A stretch of 64,000 bases of DNA from Lachnospiraceae bacterium (GCA_014804755.1 JAAUZE010000019.1:103772-167771), one strand, 5' to 3'; positions 27,326-34,874 are shown, counted from the stretch's first letter. Notes: generated from the letters alone by a model not told the origin. Numbers and translations are program-made.

Positions 27326-28672
27326 TTACTGTGCCTCTCTCTTGATCCGGCTCATATGCTCTTTGATCTTCTGCTCATACCCGTTTCCGTCCGGCCGGTA
27401 AAACTCACGCCCGCTCAACTCATAAGGCAAATATTGTTGGTTTACATAATGATTTGGATAATCATGCGCATATTGGTAGCCCGCACCATGACCCAGCTTC
27501 GCCGCGCCTTTATAATGGGCATCCTGCAAATGGGTCGGAACCGGCAGATTTCCGGTCTCCTCCACCGTCCGCATCGCCTCCGCTATGGCATTGACACAGG
27601 CGTTGCTTTTCGGCGCGCATGCCACATAAACAACCGCCTCAGAGAGAATGATCTGCGCTTCCGGCATACCGATCCGTTCCGCCGCCTGCGCCGCACTGAC
27701 CGCCACCGTCAGCGCCTGCGGATCCGCCGTGCCGACATCCTCCGCCGCACAGATCATGATCCGGCGCGCGATAAAGGTCAGACTTTCCCCCGCATAAAGC
27801 ATCTTTGCCAGATAATAAACAGCCGCATCCGGGTCGGACCCCCTCATACTCTTAATAAAGGCGGATATGGTATCATAATGATTATCCCCCGCTTTATCAT
27901 AACGAACCACGCGTTTTTGAATACATTCCTGCGCAACCTCCATCGTAATGTGGATTTTACCGTCCTCACTGCGCTCGGTCGTCCTGATACCAAGCTCAAC
28001 GGCATTTAAGGCATGGCGCGCGTCCCCACCCGCCGCATCGGCGAGAAAGTCAAGCGCCTCCTCTTCAATATCCGCCTCATATGCGCCCATTCCTTTTTCC
28101 CGATCATAGACGGCACGGGAGATCAGGGTCATGATGTCCGCCTTTTCAAGCGGCTTTAGTTCAAAAACCATGGAGCGGGACAGCAATGCGCCGTTCACCT
28201 CAAAATACGGGTTTTCCGTCGTCGCCCCGATGAGCGTCAGCGTCCCGTCCTCAACAAACGGCAGCAGATAGTCCTGCTGCCCCTTATTAAAGCGATGAAT
28301 CTCATCAATGAAGAGGATGGTCTTTTTCCCATACATCGCCGCGGTATTCTTTGCCTTTTCCACGACCTCCTCCATATCTTTTTTCCCCGCGACCGTCGCA
28401 TTCATCTGCAAAAACTCCGCGCTCGTCGTGTTGGCGATCACCCTCGCGAGCGTCGTTTTTCCGGTTCCGGGCGGTCCGTACAGAATCAGGGAACCGAGCT
28501 TGTCCGCCATAATCGCGCGGTAGAGCATTTTATCCTTTCCGATGATATGCTGCTGCCCGACGATCTCCTCAAGCACCGTCGGACGGATCCGCGCCGCTAA
28601 CGGCGATTCCTTCTCCATGTTTTTTTCGCGAAGATACGAAAACAAATCCATATTATCCATGTTCATCCTCAT
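27326..28672 (-). CDS. rarA: Replication-associated recombination protein A (RarA/MgsA AAA+ ATPase)
   Basis: Clamp-loader-related ATPase acting at stalled forks. Motifs: RPTVLEEIVGQQHIIG, Walker A YGPPGTGKTT, Walker B ILFIDEIHRFNKGQQD and sensor I IGATTENPYFEVN. ALLSRSMVFEL follows. C-terminal tetramerisation domain signatures are SAFIKSMRGSDPDAAVYYLA, YPNHYVNQQYLP and FYRPDGNGYE. Several in-frame ATGs open the gene (28672, 28666, 28660); GAGG spacing favours the one at 28660. Confidence 0.96.
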   Translation of the reverse strand: MRMNMDNMDLFSYLREKNMEKESPLAARIRPTVLEEIVGQQHIIGKDKMLYRAIMADKLGSLILYGPPGTGKTTLARVIANTTSAEFLQMNATVAGKKDMEEVVEKAKNTAAMYGKKTILFIDEIHRFNKGQQDYLLPFVEDGTLTLIGATTENPYFEVNGALLSRSMVFELKPLEKADIMTLISRAVYDREKGMGAYEADIEEEALDFLADAAGGDARHALNAVELGIRTTERSEDGKIHITMEVAQECIQKRVVRYDKAGDNHYDTISAFIKSMRGSDPDAAVYYLAKMLYAGESLTFIARRIMICAAEDVGTADPQALTVAVSAAQAAERIGMPEAQIILSEAVVYVACAPKSNACVNAIAEAMRTVEETGNLPVPTHLQDAHYKGAAKLGHGAGYQYAHDYPNHYVNQQYLPYELSGREFYRPDGNGYEQKIKEHMSRIKREAQ

Positions 28673-28682
28673 CCTTACTCAA

Positions 28683-28723
28683 CCTGCCCATTTAAGCGCA
28701 GGCTTAGAAATTCTCTTCACACT
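28683..28723. repeat. Partial copy of a multi-stem 3' element
   Basis: CCTGC (28683-28687) pairs with GCAGG (28698-28702). The following bases up to 28723 are identical over 26 positions to 62007-62032. Both copies begin directly at the stop codon of a minus-strand gene (deacetylase here, glycerophosphodiesterase there), so in the transcript the element is the first part of the 3' untranslated region. Confidence 0.8.
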
Positions 28724-29560
28724 TTAGTCCAGTATGATCTCATCCACGGTGACAAATTCATAGCCACGCGCCGAAAGCTCATCAATGATGGCAAGCGCCG
28801 CCTCGACCGAGCTTGCGTATACGTCATGCAATAAAATGATGCTGTTCTCATTCGTTTTTTCCAGCACTCTGCTGACGACAGTGCCCGCATCCGAACAGCA
28901 CCAGTCAAGCGGATCTACATTCCATAACACCTGTATCATATTGAGGCTTTCCTCATACCGCTTATCCCAAGCGCCGTAAGGCGGCCTGACAAATTCGGTA
29001 TGCTGTCCGGTGATCTCATAAATGACCGCATCCGTTTTTTGCAGCTCCTCTGCGAAGAGCTTCCCGTTCCTTCTCGTCAATTGAATATGGGAATAGGTAT
29101 GGTTGCCGATCAGATGCCCGTCCTGCGCCATTTCCCGGATCAGATCGGGATACAGCTCCGCACTCTGCCCAAGGACAAAAAAAGTAACGCGGACATTCCG
29201 CTTGCGCAGCCCTTCCAGCAGCTGCTCCGTATAACGCGGGTGCGGCCCATCGTCAAAGGTCAGCGCGACCCTTTTGACGTTCATATCCTCCCGATATGCC
29301 GCCCCGTCTGCGTCCTGACTTCCCATGCCTCCGGCATTGCCGCCGGCATCTTCGCCCTGTACGCCCGCAATGCCCTCGTTCTGCGCCTGTCCGCCTCCGC
29401 TGCCGTCATTTCCCTCCTGACTGCTCTCTGTGCCCGCCGTGCTCCTGCCCGTATTTCCCCATATAAGCATGCCTTCACTTTTTACGACGACCACTGCACA
29501 CAGCATGACGATACCTAAGCATCCCGCTATGAGGTATGCCCTTTTCCCTCGCAGACACAT
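28724..29560 (-). CDS. Polysaccharide deacetylase, membrane-anchored
   Basis: A 278-residue NodB-domain protein that would remove acetyl groups from cell-surface glycans such as peptidoglycan. One N-terminal hydrophobic segment (about 9-26) acts as signal or anchor. A Gly/Gln/Ala-rich low-complexity linker follows to ~95. The catalytic domain has TFDDGPHP (Asp103-Asp104), metal His154 and His158 in GNHTYSHIQ, RPPYGAWD and ILLHDVYA. These five motifs are complete. Stop codon directly abuts the repeat element at 28683-28723. Confidence 0.94.
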   Translation of the reverse strand: MCLRGKRAYLIAGCLGIVMLCAVVVVKSEGMLIWGNTGRSTAGTESSQEGNDGSGGGQAQNEGIAGVQGEDAGGNAGGMGSQDADGAAYREDMNVKRVALTFDDGPHPRYTEQLLEGLRKRNVRVTFFVLGQSAELYPDLIREMAQDGHLIGNHTYSHIQLTRRNGKLFAEELQKTDAVIYEITGQHTEFVRPPYGAWDKRYEESLNMIQVLWNVDPLDWCCSDAGTVVSRVLEKTNENSIILLHDVYASSVEAALAIIDELSARGYEFVTVDEIILD

Positions 29561-29649
29561 CCGGCACTTCTCCCATCATCACCGCGGTCTTAGCTGCCTC
29601 ACATTTTCTGCGCAGGACAGCCCGCTTTTTCAGTACATTCTCTATTATT

Positions 29650-31269
29650 CTATGACGGAAAATCCAAATGTGAGATATATTTTTTTTCAAATTTCTCCTG
29701 TGTGGCAAGATTCAGGTACGTACAGCCTTTCGTCAGCTGTTTTGTGCGCGCGGCAAAGCCGCTCATATCGCCGTTTCCAAGCAGACATGCCCCTTTCAGC
29801 GCCGTATTGCCGACCGCGCGGATCTTCCCTGCAAACGCATCGGAAAGCAGCCCGATCCGCACTGCCGCATCAGGATTCAGATAATACCCGAAACCGCCCG
29901 CAAGCAAAACTTCGGAAACCTCCCCTGCCTCCGCGCCGTACTGCTCCAGCAGAAGCTCGATTCCTGCCGCGATCGCCGCTTTTGCTTTTTGCAGCTCCCT
30001 GATACTCTCCTGTGTGACATGCGCACCCGCGCGCGTGATCCCTTCCGTAAAATAAGGTTCCCTCAGCAGACCATGTGCGTCCATGAGACCCTCGTCCAAC
30101 AATCCGGCGGCAATCCGTATCAGATCAGCTCCCATCAGATCAGCGCTGCTGTTTCCCTCAAACGCCGGCCCTGCCGCGGTCGCCGTACACAGGAATGTTC
30201 CTTTTTTTCCAAGCACGATCTCCCCGTTCGTTCCCAAGTCGATGAATAATTGCAAGTTGCTTGCCTTATGTAAACTCATTGCCGCCATGCCGGACACAAT
30301 ATCACCGCCCACAAACGCCGATATACCGCATATAATGTATGCAGGAATTCCTGCAACCACTATTTGTTGTGGCTTTATGTTGACCGGCTCAAACGGAAAG
30401 GCGGAAAGCGGTTCAACCGAATCGCCGCAGAGCAGATGCACCATGGTCGTATTTGCCGCAATGACCATATATGCGGGCATCCTGCCGCATTGCTCTTTTA
30501 TGAGCCGCACCCCGTCCGCAAGACAGGCGCATATCTGCTGCCGCATTTCCTCCGCATGCCCCTGCATGCCCGCGCTGATACGGGATACGACATCCGCGCC
30601 GTACACGCGCTGCGGGTTTAGTGCCGCATAAGCCCCCACTTCCCTATCGCCGCACATGCCGCGCATGGCGATCGTCGTTGTACCGATGTCAACCGCCGCA
30701 AATACAGGTGCGGGCGCGCCTCCTGTACCTCCTGCCGGCAGTCCGACCGAATCTTGCACATCCGCCCGCTGCACGCCTGCCGCATCTTCCGCATCCGCCT
30801 GCTGCGCGCCTGCCGCATCTTCCGCATCCGCCCGCTGCGCGCCTGCCGCATCTTCCGCATCCGCCCACTGTGCGCCTGCCGCATCTTCCACATCCGCCCG
30901 CTGCGCGCCTGCCGCATCGCCCGCATCCGGCAGCACCCCGACCACATCGGGAATCGATACCGCCTCGGCTTCGATCACAAGCTCCATGCCCGCGGATACG
31001 GTATGCCTGCATGCCAAACGCACGCCCGCACGCAGTTCTCCGGCGGAAAGCAGCGCACGCTCGCCCGCCTTCGGCAGAGGCGCGCCCGTCAAAAAGCGCA
31101 CCTTGCATTTCCCGCAGCTCCCATTCCCGCCGCAATCGCGCAGATACAGTCCACCGCGCTTTAATACCGTCAAAAGATTTTCGTTTTTCTCTGCCGTCAG
31201 CATGCGCCGCTCAATGGTGTCCCCTTGATAAAATGCGCCATGCACCAACAGCGTGATTTTTTCAGACAA
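29650..31269 (-). CDS. 2Fe-2S ferredoxin-ASKHA ATPase (corrinoid-protein activator type) with internal repeat
   Basis: A 539-residue protein combining a plant-type ferredoxin domain with an ASKHA-fold ATPase (DUF4445). It resembles reductive activators of corrinoid proteins such as RamA. I start at TTG 31267-31269, just after GGGAGAGGAAT and inside the end of the DUF4250 gene. Cluster ligands are C46, C52, C55 and C87 (RDCGGNGSCGKC, RLACRH). The ATPase begins near AAVDIGTTTIA and contains VIAANTTMVHLLCG, IDLGTNGEIVLG and LLAGGFGYYLNP. Residues ~118-172 are five 11-residue repeats absent from normal family members. No corrinoid methyltransferase is adjacent. Confidence 0.87.
   Translation of the reverse strand: MSEKITLLVHGAFYQGDTIERRMLTAEKNENLLTVLKRGGLYLRDCGGNGSCGKCKVRFLTGAPLPKAGERALLSAGELRAGVRLACRHTVSAGMELVIEAEAVSIPDVVGVLPDAGDAAGAQRADVEDAAGAQWADAEDAAGAQRADAEDAAGAQQADAEDAAGVQRADVQDSVGLPAGGTGGAPAPVFAAVDIGTTTIAMRGMCGDREVGAYAALNPQRVYGADVVSRISAGMQGHAEEMRQQICACLADGVRLIKEQCGRMPAYMVIAANTTMVHLLCGDSVEPLSAFPFEPVNIKPQQIVVAGIPAYIICGISAFVGGDIVSGMAAMSLHKASNLQLFIDLGTNGEIVLGKKGTFLCTATAAGPAFEGNSSADLMGADLIRIAAGLLDEGLMDAHGLLREPYFTEGITRAGAHVTQESIRELQKAKAAIAAGIELLLEQYGAEAGEVSEVLLAGGFGYYLNPDAAVRIGLLSDAFAGKIRAVGNTALKGACLLGNGDMSGFAARTKQLTKGCTYLNLATQEKFEKKYISHLDFPS
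30757..30930. repeat. 33-base coding minisatellite
   Basis: Units begin at 30775, 30808, 30841, 30874 and 30907, each exactly 33 bases (GCCTGCCGCATCTTCCGCAT followed by CCGC..GCTGCGC). A degenerate unit precedes them. On the coding strand they give the 11-residue repeat DAAGAQRADAE within the linker of the ferredoxin-ASKHA protein. Confidence 0.92.
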
Positions 31270-31435
31270 ATTGATTCCTCTCCCTGTCATAATGATAGTC
31301 AATCTGCGCAAGCGTCTGCGTGATGCGCGAGATATCCTCATCCAGATCGTCACATAATTCCTCTAAGCTTCCGTAATAATCGCGCAGCTTTAAGTTGACT
31401 GCACTGAGCAGCATTGCCGCATCCTTTGGCAGCAT
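31262..31435 (-). CDS. DUF4250 domain-containing small protein
   Basis: A 57-residue protein reading MLPKDAAMLLSAVNLKLRDY, then GSLEELCDDLDEDIS, ending in YDRERNQFV. This matches the clostridial DUF4250 family (LPKDP..LLS.VN..LRD.., SLEELCEDLD). GGAGG lies 8 bases before this ATG; a second ATG six bases upstream is too close to it. Its stop overlaps the TTG start of the ferredoxin-ASKHA gene by 8 bases, so the two are translationally coupled. Function unknown; the fold looks like a small helix-turn-helix. Confidence 0.85.
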   Translation of the reverse strand: MLPKDAAMLLSAVNLKLRDYYGSLEELCDDLDEDISRITQTLAQIDYHYDRERNQFV

Positions 31436-31520
31436 GATCATTTCCTCCTTTTCGCCCGTCTGTCTATTTTCCTATTGTACCACGCCCTCCCTTTTGTTAA
31501 AAGAGCATGTGCCGGAAACT

Positions 31521-31560
31521 CAAAAAATAAGACCGAAAACCTGTTGTCAGATTTTCGGCC
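31521..31560 (-). terminator. Intrinsic terminator after the HD hydrolase gene
   Basis: GACCGAAAA (31531-31539) pairs with TTTTCGGCC (31552-31560). On the minus-strand transcript the single mismatch becomes a G-U pair, and the U-tract comes from the A-run at 31522-31530. This ends the operon that includes the HD hydrolase and the JAMM remnant. Confidence 0.85.
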
Positions 31561-31620
31561 ATTTGCTGCCGTTTCCCTTTTACCGCGGCAAATGCTGTGC
31601 CGCCGGAAAAAAGAGTTCTT

Positions 31621-32166
31621 CTAGTCTTCAAATGTCTTCAGTGCATCGATTGTCTGCTGTATCAGGTCGTCCAATGTCCAGCCAAGCATCTCTGCGCCGC
31701 GTTTGATCACTTCCCTGTCACATCCGGCGGCAAACCCGTTCGACTTAAACTTCTTTTTTACCGATTTCAGCTCCAGATCCTGCACACTCTTTGAGGGGCG
31801 CATCAAAACCACGGCCCCGATCAATCCCGTCAGCTCATCAACCGCATACAATACTTTCTCCATCTCGTGCTTCGGTTCGATATCCACCGTGAGCGCATAG
31901 CCATGGCTTGCAGTCGCATGAATGATCCGCTCGTCAATCCCCCGCTCACGCATGATCTCTTGACTCTTGATACAGTGCTGCTCAGGAAACTGTTCAAAAT
32001 CAAGGTCGTGCAGCAGTCCGACAATTCCCCAAAATTCTTTTTCATCTCCATAGCCGAGCCGGTCCGCAAAATACATCATGGTCTTTTCCACGATCTGGGC
32101 GTGACGCAGATGAAATTCCTCCTGATTATATTCCGTCAATAAATTCCATGCATCTTCCCTTGTCAT
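31621..32166 (-). CDS. HD-domain hydrolase
   Basis: A 181-residue HD-superfamily phosphohydrolase. The ATG at 32164-32166 has GGAGG seven bases upstream and overlaps the JAMM stop (ATGA). Motifs: LRHAQIVEKTMMYFADRLGY, the His-Asp in GIVGLLHDLDFEQFP, HCIKSQEI, ATASHGYA and the Asp in VLYAVDELTGLIGA. The family is common in clostridia and is not assigned a reaction. Sitting at the end of the cysteine cluster may or may not be functional. Confidence 0.85.
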   Translation of the reverse strand: MTREDAWNLLTEYNQEEFHLRHAQIVEKTMMYFADRLGYGDEKEFWGIVGLLHDLDFEQFPEQHCIKSQEIMRERGIDERIIHATASHGYALTVDIEPKHEMEKVLYAVDELTGLIGAVVLMRPSKSVQDLELKSVKKKFKSNGFAAGCDREVIKRGAEMLGWTLDDLIQQTIDALKTFED

Positions 32167-32516
32167 CTTGATCCCTCCGCACATTGTAAATCCTGTCTTC
32201 GGCATTTCACGCATCCATGATCTAAAAGCGATTTCGCCACACTTTCCATTATACTGCTGCAGACGGCAAAATCAATAAAAAAATTTGTTCGCTGATTCCG
32301 CAAAGAAAGGATCAAATATAATGCCTTGGAATCATATGCCAGTCTCTTATCTTCCTCAGAGGGTCTCGCGGGTGTCTCCGGATGGGAATGCCAGTTTCCA
32401 AGCGGGATATAACCGTTTGCACGCATATCTTTAATGGCTTCCATATGTTCTTTGGGATCGATACTGAAATGTTCCCTGCTGGCATCCACATTCGTCAGAA
32501 GATAGGCCTTTCTCAC
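32163..32516 (-). CDS. JAMM/MPN+ (M67) metallopeptidase, N-terminally truncated
   Basis: A JAMM-type zinc isopeptidase fragment of 117 residues from a GTG start. The zinc motif is intact: H43-S-H45 with Asp56 (HSHPETPARPSEED, H-x-H-x10-D). In frame upstream (32517-32561) the codons still read TCGLIAGTTEDGIAK, the family's conserved CGLxxG strand. A TGA at 32562-32564 cuts this off, and the catalytic Glu that should precede CGL is lost. Homologues next to cysK remove C-terminal cysteine from a sulfur-carrier protein (Mec+/CysO route). I regard this copy as damaged. Confidence 0.7.
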   Translation of the reverse strand: MRKAYLLTNVDASREHFSIDPKEHMEAIKDMRANGYIPLGNWHSHPETPARPSEEDKRLAYDSKALYLILSLRNQRTNFFIDFAVCSSIMESVAKSLLDHGCVKCRRQDLQCAEGSR

Positions 32517-32599
32517 TTTTGCGATTCCATCCTCAGTCGTCCCCGCGATCAGTCCGCATGTTCATAGTCGATCAATTCCGTGATCGTCGGAGAATCCCC

Positions 32600-33208
32600 T
32601 CAGACCGGACAGCGATGGGTATCTTTCACGGACGCTGCCTTGGGACGTCTGACATCGCGCGTTCCGTGTGCGATCTGACTTTGTAAATGCGTAAGAGAAA
32701 CCTCATCCGCATCTAAGATACCGATCGTGCCTACTCCGGCAGCTCCCAGATAAAGCGCAATGGGGGAGGCCAGTCCTCCTGCACCGGCGATCAATACTTT
32801 GGCGGCCTTGATCTTTTTCTGCCCTTTTACGCCGATTTCCCGAAGAAGAAGGTGATTTCCGTATCGGTCTATTTCCTGATCGTCCAGCTTGACCGCTTTT
32901 CGGCTCTCTTCCGGTATCAGGCTTTCCGTATACGCTCCTCCCGCAATGACAGGAAGCAGCAATATGTCATCTCCCGCCCGGACTGTCGTCTTCAGCCCTT
33001 CCGGCATTTGAATGTTTTTTTCATTGACATACACTCCTATGAAATCCCTCAACCGGTTGTCATCGTCAAATAACACCTTTTGGATTTCCGGATATTCCTC
33101 TGTAAGAGCTGTCAAAATATCCCAAACGGTTTCACCTTCTAATTCAAATTTTGCATTACGGTTTGTAAAGGAACGTAATGTCGCTGATACTAAAACTGTT
33201 ACCGCCAT
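32600..33208 (-). pseudogene. MoaD/ThiS-like ubiquitin fold fused to ThiF/MoeB-like E1, E1 part deleted
   Basis: Residues 1-91 form a complete ubiquitin-like sulfur-carrier domain ending in VIAGG (Gly90-Gly91). It is joined to an E1 start: LLREIGVKGQKKI, AGAGGLASP (141-149), DADEV and HLQSQIAHGTRDVRRPK. The Arg normally found in NLQRQ is Ser. After RPKAASVKD the sequence jumps to THRCPV and a TGA. The next 16 codons (32552-32599) read GDSPTITELIDYE, the normal E1 C-terminus after CPVCG. So about 100 residues, including the catalytic Cys, are deleted and one Cys codon is TGA. Start at 33208 has GAGGG. Confidence 0.72.
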
Positions 33209-33283
33209 CTGCTTCCCTCGCTCATTCCCTATATTCCGGTTAATTACGAAACGCAATTACCGATCCTTATTTTTCTCGCGTAA

Positions 33284-33353
33284 TGATGCTGGCTGGATTT
33301 GAACCAACAACTTCAGTTTTGCAAACCTATGCCCTTCCAACGGCTACAGCATC
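33284..33353 (-). tRNA. tRNA-Cys (anticodon GCA), divergent
   Basis: A 70-nt cloverleaf: acceptor GATGCTG/CAGCATC (7 pairs); D stem GCC/GGC with GG in its loop; anticodon loop TTGCAAA giving GCA; T arm GTTGG-TTCAAAT-CCAGC. The anticodon stem has an A-G mismatch and a G-U pair. CCA is not encoded. The base after the acceptor is A, whereas tRNA-Cys normally has U there. Pairing can extend to an eighth T-A pair, which would place a U next. It lies between the cysK-yezD terminator and the E1 remnant. Confidence 0.75.
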
Positions 33354-33367
33354 ATGCGTAATCAACT

Positions 33368-33414
33368 AAAAAACCAGAGATTTTGCCGATGTATCCAACA
33401 AAACCTCTGGTTTT
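33368..33414 (-). terminator. Terminator of the cysK-yezD operon
   Basis: AAAACCAGAGATTTTG (33370-33385) pairs with CAAAACCTCTGGTTTT (33399-33414). Left A-residues supply the minus-strand U-tract. It begins 4 bases after the yezD stop and ends only 14 bases before the tRNA gene. Confidence 0.85.
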
Positions 33415-33418
33415 CCAG

Positions 33419-33574
33419 TCAGTTTCTTACCCTATATTTTTCCGTTTTATCTATTTGGATGACTTTCCCATCCTGTATTGTGATCGTCACACTTCCATAT
33501 TGGATTCCCTGCACCATATTGGCTACCGTCTCTAACTGTGTACGATCCAATACCGGCTTTTCTTTTTTCTCCAA
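33419..33574 (-). CDS. yezD: YezD family (DUF2292) small protein
   Basis: A 51-residue protein whose core (VANMVQGIQYGSVTITIQDG, then KVIQIDKTEKYRV) matches YezD, a small protein encoded with sulfur-assimilation genes in Firmicutes. The likely start is TTG 33572-33574; no ATG exists in the frame. The ribosome binding site is ambiguous, since AGGAGG overlaps the cysK stop some 20 bases upstream while GTGGAG is very close. It follows cysK by 27 bases and precedes a strong terminator. Role unknown. Confidence 0.8.
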   Translation of the reverse strand: MEKKEKPVLDRTQLETVANMVQGIQYGSVTITIQDGKVIQIDKTEKYRVRN

Positions 33575-33601
33575 GCTCCACGCACCCCCGGCAAGAACCT
33601 C

Positions 33602-34540
33602 CTAGTTGTTTCCAAATAACGGTGTCGATAAGTATCTGTCTCCGGAATCCGGAAGCAGCACCACGATCGTCTTCCCTGCGTTTTCCGGGCGGGATGCAAG
33701 GATTCCTGCCGCCTTTAATGCGGCTCCCGAGGAAATTCCCACAAGAATTCCTTCGCTTACCGCAAGCGCCCTGCCCTCCGCAAATGCATCATCGTTTTCG
33801 ATGGTGATGATCTCATCATAGATTTTCGTGTTCAAGGTCTCCGGAACAAAGCCGGCTCCGATTCCCTGAATCTTATGCGGTCCCGCCGTTCCCTTGGAAA
33901 GAACCGGACTTGCAGTGGGCTCTACCGCCACGATCTTCACATCCGGATTCTGTTCTTTCAGATACTCGCCAACACCCGTAATGGTTCCGCCCGTACCGAC
34001 ACCAGCCACGAAAATATCAACCTTACCGTCTGTCTGCTCCCAAATCTCGGGGCCCGTTGTTCTTTTATGTACGGCAGGGTTGGCAGGGTTCACAAACTGT
34101 CCGAGGATGACTGCCCCGTCAATTTCCTTTTGCAGTTCTTCCGCCTTCGCGATCGCCCCTTTCATACCCTTTGCGCCCTCCGTAAGCACGAGTTCTGCGC
34201 CATAGGCTTTCAAAAGATTCCTGCGCTCTACGCTCATGGTATCAGGCAGGGTAAGAATCGCTTTGTATCCTTTCGCTGCCGCTACTGCTGCTAAGCCGAT
34301 CCCCGTATTGCCGCTTGTCGGTTCAATGATCGTAGCGCCCGGTTTTAACTTCCCGCTCTTCTCCGCATCTTCGATCATCGCCAATGCGATTCTGTCCTTT
34401 ACCGATCCTGCCGGATTGAAATATTCCAGCTTTGCTAAGATGGTCGCTCCCGTCACCCCGGCCTTCTCACTATAGCGGCTGATCTTCAGCAGCGGTGTTC
34501 CTCCGATTAATTCCAATGCGCTTTCTTTGATTCCTGACAT
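33602..34540 (-). CDS. cysK: Cysteine synthase (O-acetylserine sulfhydrylase)
   Basis: PLP enzyme that makes cysteine from O-acetylserine and sulfide. 312 residues. Lys48 in NPAGSVKDR carries PLP. SGNTG (76-80), [10 protein letters not shown] and GISSGAA bind phosphate and substrate. It is preceded by a leader that encodes a Cys-rich peptide and terminator (separate entries). Downstream yezD shares the operon. Serine acetyltransferase, the other pathway enzyme, is encoded at 37968. Confidence 0.97.
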   Translation of the reverse strand: MSGIKESALELIGGTPLLKISRYSEKAGVTGATILAKLEYFNPAGSVKDRIALAMIEDAEKSGKLKPGATIIEPTSGNTGIGLAAVAAAKGYKAILTLPDTMSVERRNLLKAYGAELVLTEGAKGMKGAIAKAEELQKEIDGAVILGQFVNPANPAVHKRTTGPEIWEQTDGKVDIFVAGVGTGGTITGVGEYLKEQNPDVKIVAVEPTASPVLSKGTAGPHKIQGIGAGFVPETLNTKIYDEIITIENDDAFAEGRALAVSEGILVGISSGAALKAAGILASRPENAGKTIVVLLPDSGDRYLSTPLFGNN

Positions 34541-34696
34541 CCTGTGTTACCTCCGTTTTCTTTGTTTTGTCGTTCTTCGTTTTCATTTTCCTGGTTTTTA
34601 CCTTATAGGAACTTTGTTCTTTTCTTCTTTTTCTTTCGCTTCTCGGCTTCCTGACTTCTGTTTTTTACATCCTTTGGCAGGATCACTTTTTCATCA

Positions 34697-34729
34697 CAAA
34701 AATAAGCAGATACCATCATGGCACCTGCT
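34697..34729 (-). terminator. Attenuator terminator in the cysK leader
   Basis: Minus-strand RNA: AGCAGGTGCCAT pairs with ATGGTATCTGCT (34718-34729 with 34705-34716), followed by TTATTTTT. Two positions that mismatch on the plus strand become G-U pairs on the minus strand, supporting the direction. The CAGGT of its 5' arm (34723-34727) can instead pair with ACCTG just upstream (34745-34749), a candidate antiterminator. Confidence 0.82.
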
Positions 34730-34772
34730 CTTCTTTTATCGGTTCAGGTTCACAATAAGCATCACAACAATA

Positions 34773-34798
34773 CTGTATGGAATTCTCATATCATACAG
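34773..34798 (-). promoter_or_regulatory. Pause/protector hairpin overlapping the Cys codons
   Basis: In the minus-strand transcript CTGTATG (34792-34798) pairs perfectly with CATACAG (34773-34779). The 5' arm lies inside the last Cys-Cys-Met codons of the leader peptide, so a ribosome stalled on the Cys codons would mask it. This is the 1:2 stem of a classical attenuator. Confidence 0.72.
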
Positions 34799-34848
34799 CA
34801 ACAACACATCATTTTGTCATCTCCCTTTATCATGTGCACTCTTAACAT
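34786..34848 (-). CDS. Cysteine-rich leader peptide of cysK
   Basis: A 20-codon frame with GGGGAG six bases before its ATG. It reads MLRVHMIKGDDK followed by MMCCCCMI and TGA. The four Cys codons (TGT TGT TGC TGT) are consecutive and lie at the edge of the following hairpin. This is the design of amino-acid attenuator peptides (as trpL, hisL, ilv leaders), here for cysteine. Starvation for Cys-tRNA would stall ribosomes there and favour transcription of cysK. Promoter lies ~65 bases upstream. Confidence 0.85.
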   Translation of the reverse strand: MLRVHMIKGDDKMMCCCCMI

Positions 34849-34874
34849 ATAAATCTCCCCTTTCTCTTTTATTA

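Noticed and set aside
27065-28009. 314-codon plus-strand frame across rarA and the phosphodiesterase
   Set aside because: It spans the ends of two well-supported minus-strand genes and has no recognisable protein features.
30621-31256. Long plus-strand open frames opposite the ferredoxin-ASKHA gene
   Set aside because: They arise from the GC-rich 33-base repeat and encode low-complexity Pro/His/Arg strings without ribosome binding sites; the minus-strand product has complete domains.
32546-32640. TGA at 32600-32602 in CPV-TGA-G of the E1 as a selenocysteine codon
   Set aside because: The codon does replace a conserved Cys, but the same gene has a ~100-residue deletion and a lost catalytic Arg. 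Only a very short stem follows the TGA, not a convincing bacterial SECIS. Decay is the simpler reading.
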